56,296 nt of DNA from an uncultured Paraprevotella sp. (GTDB lineage Bacteria; Bacteroidota; Bacteroidia; Bacteroidales; Bacteroidaceae): assembly GCA_944321525.1 (NCBI GenBank), contig CALULQ010000024.1, positions 1-56,296 of the forward strand, given 5' to 3'. Made by a program: the position numbers and the translations under genes. Shown in pieces: positions 25,854-36,122 of the stretch (position 1 is its first letter; each line of letters opens with the position of its first letter). Below the pieces are notes generated by a model. The model saw only the letters and a list, made by a program, of their open reading frames with translations, searched no databases and was not told the origin of the DNA.

Positions 25854-26504
25854 TCATTCAATCAAGCCGTCCTTCATGTGCACGGTGCGGTCGGTCTGCC
25901 GCGCCAGCTCGTCGTCGTGCGTGACGATGACGAACGTCTGTCCCAGCTTGTCGCGCAGGTCGAAGAACAATTGGTGCAGTTCCGCCTTGTTCCTGGAATC
26001 CAGGCTGCCCGAAGGCTCGTCGGCAAACACCACGGAGGGATGGTTGACCAGCGCCCGGGCCACGGCCACCCGCTGCTTCTCGCCGCCCGACAGCTCGTTC
26101 GGCTTGTGCGACATGCGGCCGCCCAGTCCCATGAAGTCCAGCAGTTCCTGCGCCCTCTCCTTGGCTTCCCGCGCCGGCACATGGCCGATGAAAGCGGGAA
26201 TCATCACGTTCTCGATCGCCGTGAACTCCGGTAACAACTGATGGAACTGGAACACGAAACCAATGCGCCGGTTGCGGAACTCCGCCATCTCGCGGGCTCC
26301 CAGTTTCTCCACCGAAAGGCCGTCGAACAACACGTCGCCCGCGTCGGGCTTGTCCAGCGTGCCCATGATTTGCAGCAGGGTGGTCTTCCCCGCCCCGCTC
26401 GGCCCCACGATGCTCACGATTTCGCCCTGTCCCACCTCCAGGCTGATGCCCTTCAGCACCTCCAGCGCGCCGAAACTCTTCCTTATGTCTCTAACTTCTA
26501 TCAT
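25854..26504 (-). CDS. lolD: ABC transporter ATP-binding protein, LolD-like
   Basis: This 216-residue ATPase has Walker [10 protein letters not shown] (34-42), a Q-loop near [11 protein letters not shown], signature LSGGEKQR, Walker [10 protein letters not shown] and switch histidine in VIVTHDDEL. Its length and the short linker match the LolD/MacB class, which drives lipoprotein release from the inner membrane or related mechanical work. No membrane subunit is adjacent, so the partner is encoded elsewhere. LolD is the likely identity but other members of the class cannot be excluded. Confidence 0.82.
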   Translation of the reverse strand: MIEVRDIRKSFGALEVLKGISLEVGQGEIVSIVGPSGAGKTTLLQIMGTLDKPDAGDVLFDGLSVEKLGAREMAEFRNRRIGFVFQFHQLLPEFTAIENVMIPAFIGHVPAREAKERAQELLDFMGLGGRMSHKPNELSGGEKQRVAVARALVNHPSVVFADEPSGSLDSRNKAELHQLFFDLRDKLGQTFVIVTHDDELARQTDRTVHMKDGLIE

Positions 26505-26510
26505 AATGCC

Positions 26511-27230
26511 TTATAGTCGACTTATCACATATTGTGCCAAATAACACCCGAAGACGGCCGGCATGTAGCTCACCGTCCCCACCGTGGTCTTCTTGTTGCG
26601 CTCGCCCTCGACCGCGACCACGGCAGCCGGGTCGGCCTGCTGAGCGCAGAACACCACGGGCAATGGCCGTCGCATGCCTTCGCGCTTGAGCCGCGTGCGC
26701 ACCGCCTTGCTCAGTCCGCAATGGAACGTCTCCCACAAGTCGGCAAAGCGGATTTGGGTGATGTCCGTCTTGGCGCCCGCCCCCATGCTGCTCACGATGC
26801 GCATGCGCCTCCGCATCGCCTCCATGATGAGGGCGCATTTGGGGGTTATGGTGTCGATGGCGTCCACGACGAAGTCGAAGTCTGCCGCGCCCAACAGGGC
26901 CGGCACGTCCTGCTCCTCCACGTATTCCGCCCTCACGGTCAGCTCCAGCCCAGGGTTGATGTCCTTGAAGCGGCGCTCCAGCACGCGGACCTTCTCCTCG
27001 CCCACCGTGGAATGCAAGGCGCACAACTGGCGGTTGATGTTGCTCTCCTGCACGCGGTCGGCGTCTACTATCGTCAGCCGCCCCACGCCCGCACGGACGA
27101 GCATCTCCGCCGCGTAGGCCCCGACCCCGCCCGTGCCCACCACGAGCACGTGCGACCGGCGCAAACGTTCCATGCGCCCGGCGCCCAGCAGCAGCTCGGT
27201 GCGCGCTTCCCATTCCGGGCCGCAGGTCAT
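26511..27230 (-). CDS. tcdA: tRNA threonylcarbamoyladenosine dehydratase (TcdA/CsdL, ThiF/MoeB fold)
   Basis: TcdA uses ATP to cyclise t6A at position 37 of ANN-decoding tRNAs. The 239-residue protein has the nucleotide-binding loop VLVVGTGGVGAYAAEML. The E1-like motifs VDADRVQESNINRQLCAL and VDAIDTITPKCALI follow, and the C-terminus is FGCYLAQYVISRL. It is short, as TcdA is, and lacks a C-terminal rhodanese domain. Its start overlaps the end of the antiporter gene by 4 bases, so the two are translationally coupled. Confidence 0.9.
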   Translation of the reverse strand: MTCGPEWEARTELLLGAGRMERLRRSHVLVVGTGGVGAYAAEMLVRAGVGRLTIVDADRVQESNINRQLCALHSTVGEEKVRVLERRFKDINPGLELTVRAEYVEEQDVPALLGAADFDFVVDAIDTITPKCALIMEAMRRRMRIVSSMGAGAKTDITQIRFADLWETFHCGLSKAVRTRLKREGMRRPLPVVFCAQQADPAAVVAVEGERNKKTTVGTVSYMPAVFGCYLAQYVISRL

Positions 27231-29371
27231 GGCTTTTCCTCCTTCCCGTTGCTGCGCGATAACCAGTTCTTATACCATTCTTTCGTAGCCTCGTAGCGCG
27301 CCTCCATGGTCAGCGGCTCGTTCACGCTCACATCCTTCGTGGCGCCCTCGGCATACACGTCGGGGAAGATGAGCATCAGCCCCACGTTCATATAATACTT
27401 CTTGATTTGGCGGGGAATATGGTCGAACGACGGACGGAAGGAAATCGAACCCTTCCGGGCGAGGACCACCACCAGCATGTGGTCTTCCCTCACGTCGCGC
27501 GAGATGCGCTTCAGCTCGTTCCCTCCGTCGGTCTGCACATATTCCGCGCGGATGGTCTTATGATAAGTCTCCAGGTAACGGCGCAGGATGCGGATGGTGT
27601 CGGGATGGGCATGGTAGGTGATGCGGCAACCCAGAGCCACAGCCAATCGGGCCACGTGCTCCACCCAATGGTAGAAGCCGGCCTCGAACTGCGCCTTGGC
27701 CGGAACGGCCACGTGGATGCGCCGGATGGTGTTCACCGGCACCGTGCAGCGTATCATCGTGATTTGCCGGTTCAGGCGGTTGAGCAGGCTGACCAGCACC
27801 GGCCCGAAGAAGAACTCCGTGGGGGAGCTTTGCATGTGGAGCCCCACCACGAGCTCGGAATAGTCGTTCTCCTTCATGCAGTGGATGATGCCGTTGGCCA
27901 GGTTCGTGGCCAACCTCACCTTCGTGCGCATCTGCACATTGGCCGCCGAAGCGATGGACGAAGCCGCCTCGAGCAGTTTCATGCCCTTCTCGCGGGCCTT
28001 CTCGTCGTTGTCGAGCACCACGTTAATGGCGCTCATTGGCTCTTCGGCCTTGTCTTTCCGCATCAGCAGGGCGATGTTGACCAAATCGTCCACCGTGTCG
28101 GGATTGGCCAGGGCAATCAGCGTGGACTCCTCGTCCAACGGGCGCCCCTCGTTGACGGTGCCGTCCTGCAAAGCCAGCTTCCGGGCCGACACTTCGGTGA
28201 TGAGCGAACTGACCACGCACGTGACGAGTATCAGCAGGATCGTCCCGTTCAGCACGTCCTCGTTCAGCAAGCGCTCACCCGAGGGCAGGATGATGTTGTA
28301 GCCCACCAGCACCGCGGCCAGCGTGGCCGCCGCTTGCGCGTTGCTCAGGCCGTACATGAGTTCACGCTCCAGCACCGACATCCCGAATATCTTCTGCGTC
28401 ACCCATGCGGCAATCCACTTGCCCGCAAGGGCCATCGTGATCATCACGGCCGCCACCTTCAGCGCCTCGCCCGAGCCCAACAGCACGCGCATGTCGATGA
28501 TCATCCCCACCCCGATGAGGAAATAGGGAATGAAGAGGGCATTGCCCACGAACTCCAGATGATGCATCAGCGGAGCGCTCCGTGGAATAAGGCGGTTGAG
28601 CACCAAGCCGGCCAGGAATGCTCCAAGAATGCCTTCCATCCCGATGAGTTCCATCAGCCCGGCGCTCAGGAACACCATGCCCAGCACGAATATGAACTGA
28701 AGGACGGGGTCGTTGTAGCGACGGAAGAAACAGCGGGCTATGCGCGGGAAGGAATAAACAATGAGAAGGGCCAGGAGCACGAACTTCGCCAGCAAGAAGG
28801 CCATGTTCCAACCGCCGAAAGCCTCTTCGCGGAACATGCCCGAAATGAAGGCCAGCACCAGGAGCGTCAGCGTGTCGGTCACAATCGTGCCGCCCACGGC
28901 GATGCTCACGCTGCGGTTGCGCGACACACCGTAACGAATCACGATGGGATAGGCTATCAGGGTGTGGGAGGCGTACATGCTGGCCAGCAACACCGAGGTC
29001 ACCAGACTGTATTTCAGCAAGAACATGTTGCTCACCATGCCCATAGCCAACGGGATGATGAAGGCCGCAAGCCCCAGCGTCAGCGCCTGCCAGCGGATGC
29101 GCTTCATGTGCTGCATGTCCATCTCCAGGCTGGCGAGGAACATGATGTAGTACAACCCCACGTTGCCGAAGAGCTCGAAACTGCTGTCGCGGTCGAGCAC
29201 GTGCAACCCGTAAGGGCCGATGAGCACGCCAGCCAGAATCATGCCTACAATATGCGGGATGCGCAGCTTCCCCAACAGTATGGGTGCAAACAAGATGATG
29301 CTCAATACCAAAAAGAATATCCAAGTGGGATCCGTTATGGGAAGATATGTAGACAAATCGGGCATCTGCAT
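27227..29371 (-). CDS. Cation/proton antiporter (CPA2, Kef-type) with C-terminal stress-protein-like domain
   Basis: This 714-residue protein has about 12 membrane segments within residues 10-400, such as IIGLILAGVLIGPYG-like IPHIVGMILAGVLIG and MEGILGAFLAGLVLNRLIP. This is the Na+/H+ exchanger fold that moves K+ or Na+ against protons. The remaining 300 cytoplasmic residues (from about 415) resemble tandem universal-stress-protein-like folds. I see no clear TrkA-N nucleotide-binding motif. It is the first gene of the four-gene minus-strand cluster. The ion specificity is unknown. Confidence 0.87.
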   Translation of the reverse strand: MQMPDLSTYLPITDPTWIFFLVLSIILFAPILLGKLRIPHIVGMILAGVLIGPYGLHVLDRDSSFELFGNVGLYYIMFLASLEMDMQHMKRIRWQALTLGLAAFIIPLAMGMVSNMFLLKYSLVTSVLLASMYASHTLIAYPIVIRYGVSRNRSVSIAVGGTIVTDTLTLLVLAFISGMFREEAFGGWNMAFLLAKFVLLALLIVYSFPRIARCFFRRYNDPVLQFIFVLGMVFLSAGLMELIGMEGILGAFLAGLVLNRLIPRSAPLMHHLEFVGNALFIPYFLIGVGMIIDMRVLLGSGEALKVAAVMITMALAGKWIAAWVTQKIFGMSVLERELMYGLSNAQAAATLAAVLVGYNIILPSGERLLNEDVLNGTILLILVTCVVSSLITEVSARKLALQDGTVNEGRPLDEESTLIALANPDTVDDLVNIALLMRKDKAEEPMSAINVVLDNDEKAREKGMKLLEAASSIASAANVQMRTKVRLATNLANGIIHCMKENDYSELVVGLHMQSSPTEFFFGPVLVSLLNRLNRQITMIRCTVPVNTIRRIHVAVPAKAQFEAGFYHWVEHVARLAVALGCRITYHAHPDTIRILRRYLETYHKTIRAEYVQTDGGNELKRISRDVREDHMLVVVLARKGSISFRPSFDHIPRQIKKYYMNVGLMLIFPDVYAEGATKDVSVNEPLTMEARYEATKEWYKNWLSRSNGKEEKP

Positions 29372-29446
29372 GAGCGTCTTTGATTAAATAATATGCAAAG
29401 TAACGAAAAAGTTTCCATTTTGTGTGCCAAATCGTTATAATTTATC

Positions 29447-29454
29447 TAATTTTG
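29447..29454 (+). promoter_or_regulatory. -7 promoter element of asd
   Basis: TAATTTTG, 39 bases before the ATG at 29493. A TTTG lies at 29419-29422, somewhat farther upstream than usual. Confidence 0.55.
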
Positions 29455-29492
29455 CAGCCAGATTCATCAAAACATCTAAAAAAGGAAACGAA

Positions 29493-30503
29493 ATGAAAGT
29501 AGCTATTGTAGGTGCAAGCGGCGCAGTGGGACAAGAATTCCTGCGCGTGCTCGAAGAGAGAAACTTCCCCTTAGACGAATTGGTCCTGTTCGGCTCGACA
29601 CGCAGCGCGGGCACGAAATACAAGTTCCGCGGAAAAGAGATCGAAGTGAAACTTCTCCAGCACAACGATGACTTCAAAGACATAGACATCGCTTTCACCT
29701 CAGCCGGAGCCGGCACTTCGCGCGAATTCGCGGAAGACATCACACGCTACGGCGCCGTCATGATCGACAACTCCAGCGCCTTCCGCATGGACAAGGACGT
29801 GCCGCTTGTCGTGCCCGAATGCAACGCAGCCGACGCGCTCGACCGTCCGCGCGGCATCATTGCCAATCCCAACTGCACGACCATCATGATGGTGACGGCC
29901 CTGCAGCCCATCGAGAACCTGAGCCACATCAAGCGCATACACGTGGCCAGCTACCAGGCCGCCAGCGGCGCCGGAGCCGCAGCCATGGCCGAACTGGAAC
30001 AGCAATACCGCGAAATCGTGGAAGGCAAGCCTGTCACGGTGAAGAAGTTCGCCTACCAGCTGGCCTATAACGTCATCCCGCAAATCGACGTGTTCCAGGA
30101 CAACGGATACACGAAAGAAGAAATGAAGATGTTCAACGAGACGCAGAAAATCATGCACAGCGACGTGCAATGCTCCGCCATGTGCGTCCGCGTCCCCGCC
30201 CTCCGCTCCCACTCCGAGGCCGTCTGGATTGAGACGGAGAAGCCCCTCAGCGTGGCCGAAGTGCAGGAAGCCATCGCGAAAGGCGAAGGCGTGCAACTGA
30301 TGGACGAGCCCGCGACGCAGACTTACCCCATGCCGCTCTTCCTGGCCGGAAAGGACGACGTCTACGTGGGCCGCATCCGCAAGGACCTGGCCAACGAGAA
30401 CGGCATCACCCTCTGGCTCGTGGGCGACCAAATCAAGAAAGGCGCCGCGCTGAACGCCGTGCAGATTGCTGAATACCTGATAAAGGTGGGCAACATCAAA
30501 TAA
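29493..30503 (+). CDS. asd: Aspartate-semialdehyde dehydrogenase
   Basis: This enzyme reduces aspartyl phosphate to aspartate semialdehyde with NADPH, on the way to lysine, methionine, threonine and diaminopimelate. I place the start at 29493 ([20 protein letters not shown]) because the nucleotide-binding loop must be N-terminal. A frame extending to 29424 would run into the -7 element. The 336-residue length is normal. The catalytic cysteine is C128 in NPNCTTI, and [14 protein letters not shown] and the substrate-binding region near [13 protein letters not shown] are present. It is monocistronic, with a terminator after the stop. Confidence 0.96.
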   Translation: MKVAIVGASGAVGQEFLRVLEERNFPLDELVLFGSTRSAGTKYKFRGKEIEVKLLQHNDDFKDIDIAFTSAGAGTSREFAEDITRYGAVMIDNSSAFRMDKDVPLVVPECNAADALDRPRGIIANPNCTTIMMVTALQPIENLSHIKRIHVASYQAASGAGAAAMAELEQQYREIVEGKPVTVKKFAYQLAYNVIPQIDVFQDNGYTKEEMKMFNETQKIMHSDVQCSAMCVRVPALRSHSEAVWIETEKPLSVAEVQEAIAKGEGVQLMDEPATQTYPMPLFLAGKDDVYVGRIRKDLANENGITLWLVGDQIKKGAALNAVQIAEYLIKVGNIK

Positions 30504-30533
30504 AAAGCCGGACTTGACCGGCAACAAGACCCG

Positions 30534-30573
30534 GCAGGAAGGAAACAACGCCGTTTCCTTCCTGCTTTTGTTT
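30534..30573 (+). terminator. Rho-independent terminator of asd
   Basis: The 13-bp stem GCAGGAAGGAAAC / GTTTCCTTCCTGC is followed by TTTTGTTTT. Confidence 0.88.
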
Positions 30574-30638
30574 TCCTCTCCCCCGTTCCATCGGTTTCGA
30601 GCTTTAACATGCCGCTTATGTAGCGGAAATTCGGGCAA

Positions 30639-30729
30639 CGCCTTGCGGGACGCTGAATCGTACTTGCCGCAAAGCATTCGAGTACTCTGCGGCAAGTACT
30701 CGAGTACTCTCCGCAGAGTACGCTGGCGG
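30639..30729 (+). repeat. Intergenic palindromic repeat R4 (two core units)
   Basis: It contains CGCCTTGCGGGACGC, TGAATCGTACTTGCCGCAAA, GCATTCGAGTACTCTGCGGC, AAGTACTCGAGTACTCTCCG and CAGAGTACGCTGGCGG in that order. Same orientation as R3. The rest of the gap to 31051 contains nothing I can support apart from a weak hairpin at 31000-31032. Confidence 0.7.
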
Positions 30730-30999
30730 AGCCTGCACGACGCCGCGGCGCTTCGGGCAAAACGAAGCATGGCCTTCCTCCATGACATCCGTCCACGGGA
30801 CGCCCCTTGAAACACGGACGGGCGAAGAGATTTTTCGCCACAAAAGGGCACTCGCCGGACGACGGGGCGCCGCCCCTCGGCGGTTTCCGTCCGCCCGCCT
30901 TCCGGGAAAGGCCGCCTGACGGCAAACAGCGACAAGAGGCGGCCTTGCTGTTGCCCGATACAAGGAACGGACTGCGCGGGCCAACCCTATAAACGGCCA

Positions 31000-31032
31000 A
31001 GGCCGGCCTCCGCATTGTGCAGAGACCGGCCT
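31000..31032 (-). terminator. Possible hairpin after the FKBP gene
   Basis: Short arms AGGCCGG / CCGGCCT lie just beyond the minus-strand FKBP stop. The T run is poor, so this is tentative. Confidence 0.35.
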
Positions 31033-31051
31033 CGACTTATGTCTGCGACCT

Positions 31052-31714
31052 TTATTTCCAGTCCGGAATATCCTCTCCGGCGCGGTAGATGGCCACCAAG
31101 TTCGTGTAGAAAGTCAGCGTGGAATAGGACAGCACCAAACCGGACGACTGGCTGCCATAGCCCAGTTCGGAGGGGATATAAATCCACCACACGTCGCCCT
31201 CGTGCATGTACTGCAAGGCCGTGGCGAAACCGGCCACCACGGTAGACACGCCCATCTTGGCCGGCACAGCGATGTTGTTGTCCAGCTCGCCCATGAAGGA
31301 CTGCGAGAAGACGGTGCGCTCCTCGCGCCACTCCCCGTTGACGATGTTCTGCGTCGGCATCAGGAAACCACGGTAGTTCACCCGCACGGTGTCGGACCAC
31401 GTGGGGCTTTCCGTGCCCTCGCCCCTCCGCTCGATGTAGACGCAAATCGAGTCGGTCAGCGCCCCGGGCACGCCCTGCACCTTGGTGGTCGACTTGAACA
31501 TGCGCCAGTTGCAATGCGCTTCCCACTGGTCGCCGTGCAGCCTCTTGGCCTCGGCGATGGAGTCGCGGGCCTCGGCCGCCACTTGGGTGAAATATTCCGC
31601 GTTGCGGGCCGGCCAGTCGGCGTATGCGTCGTAGGTGTCGTCTTCTTCCTTGCACGACGCCATCATCCCCAGGGCCAAGCCGGCCACGGCCAGATACAAA
31701 AAGGATTTCTTCAT
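31052..31714 (-). CDS. FKBP-type peptidyl-prolyl isomerase lipoprotein
   Basis: The start at 31714 (MKKSFLYLAVAGLALGMM) gives a lipoprotein signal with lipobox MASC and lipidated Cys21. The 12 codons upstream of it disrupt the signal. The 220-residue protein has a C-terminal FKBP-like domain (about 100-220, with TVRVNYRGFLM, VVAGFATALQYMHEGDVWWIYIPSELGYG and YSTLTFYTNLVAI). Such proteins assist folding in the periplasm or at the outer membrane. Some canonical active-site aromatics appear altered, so isomerase activity is not certain. It follows glyS by 28 bases and is likely co-transcribed. Confidence 0.83.
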   Translation of the reverse strand: MKKSFLYLAVAGLALGMMASCKEEDDTYDAYADWPARNAEYFTQVAAEARDSIAEAKRLHGDQWEAHCNWRMFKSTTKVQGVPGALTDSICVYIERRGEGTESPTWSDTVRVNYRGFLMPTQNIVNGEWREERTVFSQSFMGELDNNIAVPAKMGVSTVVAGFATALQYMHEGDVWWIYIPSELGYGSQSSGLVLSYSTLTFYTNLVAIYRAGEDIPDWK

Positions 31715-31742
31715 GGGCTTCCGTATTCTTTTTAATGCGGGA

Positions 31743-33284
31743 CTACACAAGCTTCTTCAGCAACGAGGTGATGCTCACGCGGTCTTCGATGATGCCCTGC
31801 AGCTCGGAAACCTTCACCCGCTTCTGCTCCATCGTGTCGCGGTGGCGCAGCGTGACGGTGTCGTCCTTCAGCGTGTCGTAGTCCACCGTCACGCAATACG
31901 GCGTACCGATGGCATCCTGCCGGCGGTAGCGCTTGCCGATGGAGTCTTTCTCGTCGTATTTGCAATTGAAATGGAAGCGCAGGCTGTTGATGATTTCGTG
32001 CGCCTTCTCGGGCAGCCCGTCTTTCTTCACCAGCGGCATGACGGCCAGCTTCACGGGCGCCAATGCCTCGGGCAACTTCAGGACCACGCGGGTCTCGCCA
32101 TTCTCCAGCGTCTCTTCCTGGTAGCTGTGACACATGATGGAGAGGAACATGCGGTCCACGCCGATGGACGTCTCGATGACATACGGCGTATAGCTCTCGT
32201 TCGTCTCGGGGTCGAAATATTCTATCTTCTTGCCCGAATATTTCGCATGCTGGCTCAGGTCGAAGTTGGTGCGGCTGTGGATGCCTTCCACTTCCTTGAA
32301 CCCGAAGGGCATGTGGAACTCGATGTCGCTCGCCGCGTTGGCGTAGTGGGCCAGCTTCTCGTGGTCGTGGAAACGATAGTTCTCCGCGCCGAAGCCCAAG
32401 GCCTGGTGCCAGGCCATGCGCTGCTTCTTCCACGTCTCGAACCACTGAAGCTCCGTGCCCGGCTTCACGAAGTACTGCATCTCCATCTGCTCGAACTCGC
32501 GCATGCGGAAAATGAACTGGCGTGCCACGATTTCATTACGGAAGGCCTTGCCTATCTGCGCGATGCCGAAGGGCAGCTTCATGCGGCCCGTCTTCTGCAC
32601 GTTCAGGTAGTTCACGAAGATTCCCTGGGCCGTTTCGGGGCGCAAGTATATGGTGGAAGTACCGTCGGCCGTAGAACCGACCTCCGTCTTGAACATCAGG
32701 TTGAACTGGCGCACGTCCGTCCAGTTGTGCGTGCCGCTGATGGGGCACACGATGCCCTCGTCCAGGATGATCTGCTTCAGCTCCGCCAAGTCGTTGGCGT
32801 TCATCGCGTCGCTGTAACGCTGGTGCAGGGCGTCGCGCTTCTGCTGGTGCTCCAGCACGCGGGGATTGGTCTCGCGGAACTTCTGCTCGTCGAAGCTCTC
32901 GCCGAACTTCTTGGCAGCCTTGGCCACTTCCTTGTTTATCTTTTCGTCGTATTTGGCTATCTGGTCTTCAATCAGCACGTCGGCGCGGTAGCGCTTCTTG
33001 CTGTCGCGGTTGTCAATCAAAGGGTCGTTGAACGCATCCACGTGCCCGCTGGCCTTCCACGTCGTAGGATGCATGAAGATGGCGGCGTCGATGCCCACGA
33101 TGTTCTCGTGGAGCAACACCATGCTCTGCCACCAATATTGTTTAATGTTATTCTTCAACTCCACGCCGTTCTGACCGTAGTCGTACACGGCACCTAAACC
33201 ATCATAAATCTCACTCGAAGGGAACACGAACCCGTACTCCTTACAATGTGACACTATTTTCTTGAATACATCTTCTTGAGCCAT
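31743..33284 (-). CDS. glyS: Glycine--tRNA ligase (homodimeric class II type)
   Basis: This enzyme charges tRNA-Gly. The 513-residue protein is the eukaryote/archaea-like single-chain form rather than the alpha2beta2 type. Visible are the N-terminal YGFVFPSSEIYDGLGAVYDYG, the motif 2 region AQIGKAFRNEIVARQFIFRMREFEQMEMQYF, and GVDRMFLSIM near motif 3. The C-terminal anticodon-binding domain covers about 400-513. Its promoter (minus-strand TACTTTTG at 33317-33324) is divergent from that of the topoisomerase gene. Confidence 0.96.
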   Translation of the reverse strand: MAQEDVFKKIVSHCKEYGFVFPSSEIYDGLGAVYDYGQNGVELKNNIKQYWWQSMVLLHENIVGIDAAIFMHPTTWKASGHVDAFNDPLIDNRDSKKRYRADVLIEDQIAKYDEKINKEVAKAAKKFGESFDEQKFRETNPRVLEHQQKRDALHQRYSDAMNANDLAELKQIILDEGIVCPISGTHNWTDVRQFNLMFKTEVGSTADGTSTIYLRPETAQGIFVNYLNVQKTGRMKLPFGIAQIGKAFRNEIVARQFIFRMREFEQMEMQYFVKPGTELQWFETWKKQRMAWHQALGFGAENYRFHDHEKLAHYANAASDIEFHMPFGFKEVEGIHSRTNFDLSQHAKYSGKKIEYFDPETNESYTPYVIETSIGVDRMFLSIMCHSYQEETLENGETRVVLKLPEALAPVKLAVMPLVKKDGLPEKAHEIINSLRFHFNCKYDEKDSIGKRYRRQDAIGTPYCVTVDYDTLKDDTVTLRHRDTMEQKRVKVSELQGIIEDRVSITSLLKKLV

Positions 33285-33316
33285 ACTCTATTCGCAAAAT
33301 ATTGATAAAACTTTCG

Positions 33317-33355
33317 CAAAAGTACGCCTTTTTTTTCATTAAAGTGCTATTTTTG
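33317..33355. promoter_or_regulatory. Divergent promoters of glyS and the topoisomerase gene
   Basis: Minus-strand TACTTTTG at 33317-33324 faces glyS. Plus-strand TATTTTTG at 33348-33355 faces the gene at 33386. Both fit the -7 pattern and sit about 30 bases from their start codons. Confidence 0.6.
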
Positions 33356-33385
33356 CGTTAAAATAGATATATAACCCACACAAAT

Positions 33386-36121
33386 ATGAGCGAAGACAAA
33401 GACGAGTTGACCGACTTGACGGCCGAGCCTGCCGAGGCCGGAAACGAAGCCCACTCCAACTACCACCCCGACACCGGCTCGCACGACAGTATCACGCACC
33501 ATCTGAGCAAAATGTACCAGAGTTGGTTTCTGGACTATGCCTCTTACGTGATTCTCGAGCGCGCGGTTCCCCACATCAACGACGGCCTCAAACCCGTGCA
33601 GCGGCGCATCCTGCACTCCATGAAGCGCATGGACGACGGACGCTACAACAAGGTGGCCAACATCGTGGGGCACACCATGCAGTTCCACCCGCACGGCGAC
33701 GCGTCCATCGGCGATGCCTTGGTGCAAATGGGGCAGAAAGAGCTGCTCATCGACTGCCAGGGCAATTGGGGGAACATCCTCACGGGCGACTCGGCCGCCG
33801 CGCCGCGATACATCGAGGCACGGCTCTCGAAGTTCGCGTTGGACGTAGTGTTCAACCCCAAGACCACGGAATGGAAACTGTCGTACGACGGGCGCAACAA
33901 GGAGCCGGTCACGCTCCCCGTCAAATTCCCCCTCCTGCTGGCGCAAGGGGTGGAAGGCATCGCCGTGGGATTGTCTTCGAAAATCATGCCGCACAACTTC
34001 AACGAAATCTGCGACGCGGCCGTCAGCTACCTGCACGGCGAACCTTTCCAGCTCTATCCCGACTTCCTGACGGGGGGCAGCATTGACGTGAGCCGGTACA
34101 ACGACGGGCAACGCGGCGGAGTGGTCAAGGTGCGCGCCAAAATCACCAAGATAGACAACAAGACGCTGGCCATCCGCGAAATCCCGTATGGCAAGACCAC
34201 CACCACGCTCATAGACTCCATCCTGAAAGCCATTGAGAAAGGAAAAATCAAAGTGCGCAAGGTGGAGGACAACACCGCCGCGGAGGTGGAAATCCTGGTG
34301 CACCTCACACCGGGCGTAAGCTCGGACAAGGCCCTTGACGCGCTCTATGCCTTCACGGACTGCGAAGTGAGCATCTCACCCAACTGCTGCGTCATCGACA
34401 ACAAGAAACCTTGCTTCCTCACGATAAGCGAAGTGCTGAAACGATCGGTGGACAACACGCTCGAGCTCATCCGCCGCGAACTCCTCATCAAAAAGCGGGA
34501 ACTGCAGGAAAGCCTGCACTTCGCCTCGCTCGAAAAGATATTCATCGAGGAACGCATCTACAAGGACAAGCCTTTCGAACAGGCCAAAGACATGGACGCC
34601 GCCTGCGCTCACATCGACGAACGCCTCACGCCGTATTATCCGCAAATGATACGCGAAGTCACCAAGGACGACATACTACGGCTGATGGACATCAAGATGG
34701 CGCGCATCCTGAAGTTCAACAAAGACAAGGCGGACGAGGCCATCCTCCGCATGAAAGAGGAAATCGCGCGCATCGACCGCGACCTGGCCAACATGGTGGA
34801 GGTCACGTGCGACTGGTTCCGCCTGCTCAAGGCCAAATACGGCGATGAGCATCCCCGCCGCACGGAATTGCGGAACTTCGACACCATCATCGCCACCAAG
34901 GTGGCCGAAGCCAACGAGAAACTGTACATCAACCGCGATGAGGGATTCATCGGCACCGGACTCAAGAAAGACGAGTTCGTCGCCAACTGTTCCGACATCG
35001 ACGACGCCATCATCTTCTACCGCGACGGCACGTACAAGGTCATCCGCATCGCCGACAAGACGTTCGTGGGCGAGACGGAAAAAAGCAAGGCCGAAAAACG
35101 GAAAGCGGAAATCATACACGTGGCCGTCTTCAAGCGAAACGACAAGCGCACAATCTACAACGTGGTCTATCGCGACGGAAAAGACGGCTACTACTACATC
35201 AAGCGCTTCAACGTGACGTCCATCACCCGCGACCGCGAATACGACCTGACGCAAGGCAAACCCTTCTCGCGCGTCACCTATTTCACGGCCAACCCGAACG
35301 GAGAGGCGGAAATCATCAAGATTACACTCAAGCCCTCGCTGAAACTCAAGAAGATCTTCGCCGAGAAAGACTTCAGCACCGTGGCCATCAAGGGGCGGCA
35401 AAGCATGGGGAACATACTGAGCAAGAACGAAATCCACCGCATCGGGTTGAAAGCCCACGGGGGCTCCACACTCGGCGGGCGCAAGGTGTGGTTCGACCAC
35501 GACGTCAACCGCCTGAACTACGACGAGCGCGGCGAGTTCCTTGGCGAATTCCAAAGCGAGGACCTCATCCTCATCGTCACGAAAAGCGGAGAGTTCTACA
35601 CCACCAGCTTCGACGTGAACAACCACTACGAACCGGGCATCCTGCGCGTGGAGAAATTCTCCCCGGACAAAGTGTGGTGCGCCGTGCTCTACGACGCCGA
35701 CCAACAGAACTATCCCTACGTCAAACGGTTCACCTTCGAGCCCAGCAACAAGCCGCAAAGCTTCATCGGCGAAAACAAAAACAGCCGTTTCGTACTGCTC
35801 ACCGACGAAGCGTACCCCAGGTTGCAGGTCACTTTCGGAGGCCACGACGCATTCCGTTCGCCGCTGGAGGTCGACGCGGAAAGTTTCATCGCCGTGAAGA
35901 GCTTCAAGGCCAAAGGCAAGCGCCTCACGACCTTCGAGACCGAAACCATCGTCGAACTGGAACCGCTGCGACACCCGGAACCTGAAGAAACCGACAACGA
36001 CACGGAAGAGGAGACCACGCATGAAGAACCGCGGGAGAACCTTGACCCCGACGCTGGAAAGAGCCAGGCAGACGTGGTAGACGAAATCACCGGACAGATG
36101 AAACTCTTCGAAGACGAATAG
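33386..36121 (+). CDS. parC: DNA topoisomerase IV subunit A
   Basis: With ParE, this protein cuts and passes DNA duplexes to unlink chromosomes. The 911-residue protein has the breakage-reunion domain (about 45-500), with VPHINDGLKPVQRRILHSM, the quinolone-pocket region FHPHGDASIGDALVQMGQ, and catalytic tyrosine Y142 in APRYIEARLS. A beta-propeller-like C-terminal domain follows (about 530-840). The acidic tail (about 860-911) is rich in Glu and Asp. In the quinolone-pocket region the residues around Ser/Asp are H-G-D-A-S-I, with an alanine at the usual serine position of gyrase. Assignment as ParC rather than GyrA rests on the Bacteroidales-type sequence. Confidence 0.88.
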   Translation: MSEDKDELTDLTAEPAEAGNEAHSNYHPDTGSHDSITHHLSKMYQSWFLDYASYVILERAVPHINDGLKPVQRRILHSMKRMDDGRYNKVANIVGHTMQFHPHGDASIGDALVQMGQKELLIDCQGNWGNILTGDSAAAPRYIEARLSKFALDVVFNPKTTEWKLSYDGRNKEPVTLPVKFPLLLAQGVEGIAVGLSSKIMPHNFNEICDAAVSYLHGEPFQLYPDFLTGGSIDVSRYNDGQRGGVVKVRAKITKIDNKTLAIREIPYGKTTTTLIDSILKAIEKGKIKVRKVEDNTAAEVEILVHLTPGVSSDKALDALYAFTDCEVSISPNCCVIDNKKPCFLTISEVLKRSVDNTLELIRRELLIKKRELQESLHFASLEKIFIEERIYKDKPFEQAKDMDAACAHIDERLTPYYPQMIREVTKDDILRLMDIKMARILKFNKDKADEAILRMKEEIARIDRDLANMVEVTCDWFRLLKAKYGDEHPRRTELRNFDTIIATKVAEANEKLYINRDEGFIGTGLKKDEFVANCSDIDDAIIFYRDGTYKVIRIADKTFVGETEKSKAEKRKAEIIHVAVFKRNDKRTIYNVVYRDGKDGYYYIKRFNVTSITRDREYDLTQGKPFSRVTYFTANPNGEAEIIKITLKPSLKLKKIFAEKDFSTVAIKGRQSMGNILSKNEIHRIGLKAHGGSTLGGRKVWFDHDVNRLNYDERGEFLGEFQSEDLILIVTKSGEFYTTSFDVNNHYEPGILRVEKFSPDKVWCAVLYDADQQNYPYVKRFTFEPSNKPQSFIGENKNSRFVLLTDEAYPRLQVTFGGHDAFRSPLEVDAESFIAVKSFKAKGKRLTTFETETIVELEPLRHPEPEETDNDTEEETTHEEPRENLDPDAGKSQADVVDEITGQMKLFEDE

Positions 36122-36122
36122 C

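Noticed and set aside
27407..29383. A 658-codon open frame on the plus strand
   Set aside because: Antisense to the antiporter; rich in His, Gln and Glu with no membrane or domain pattern.
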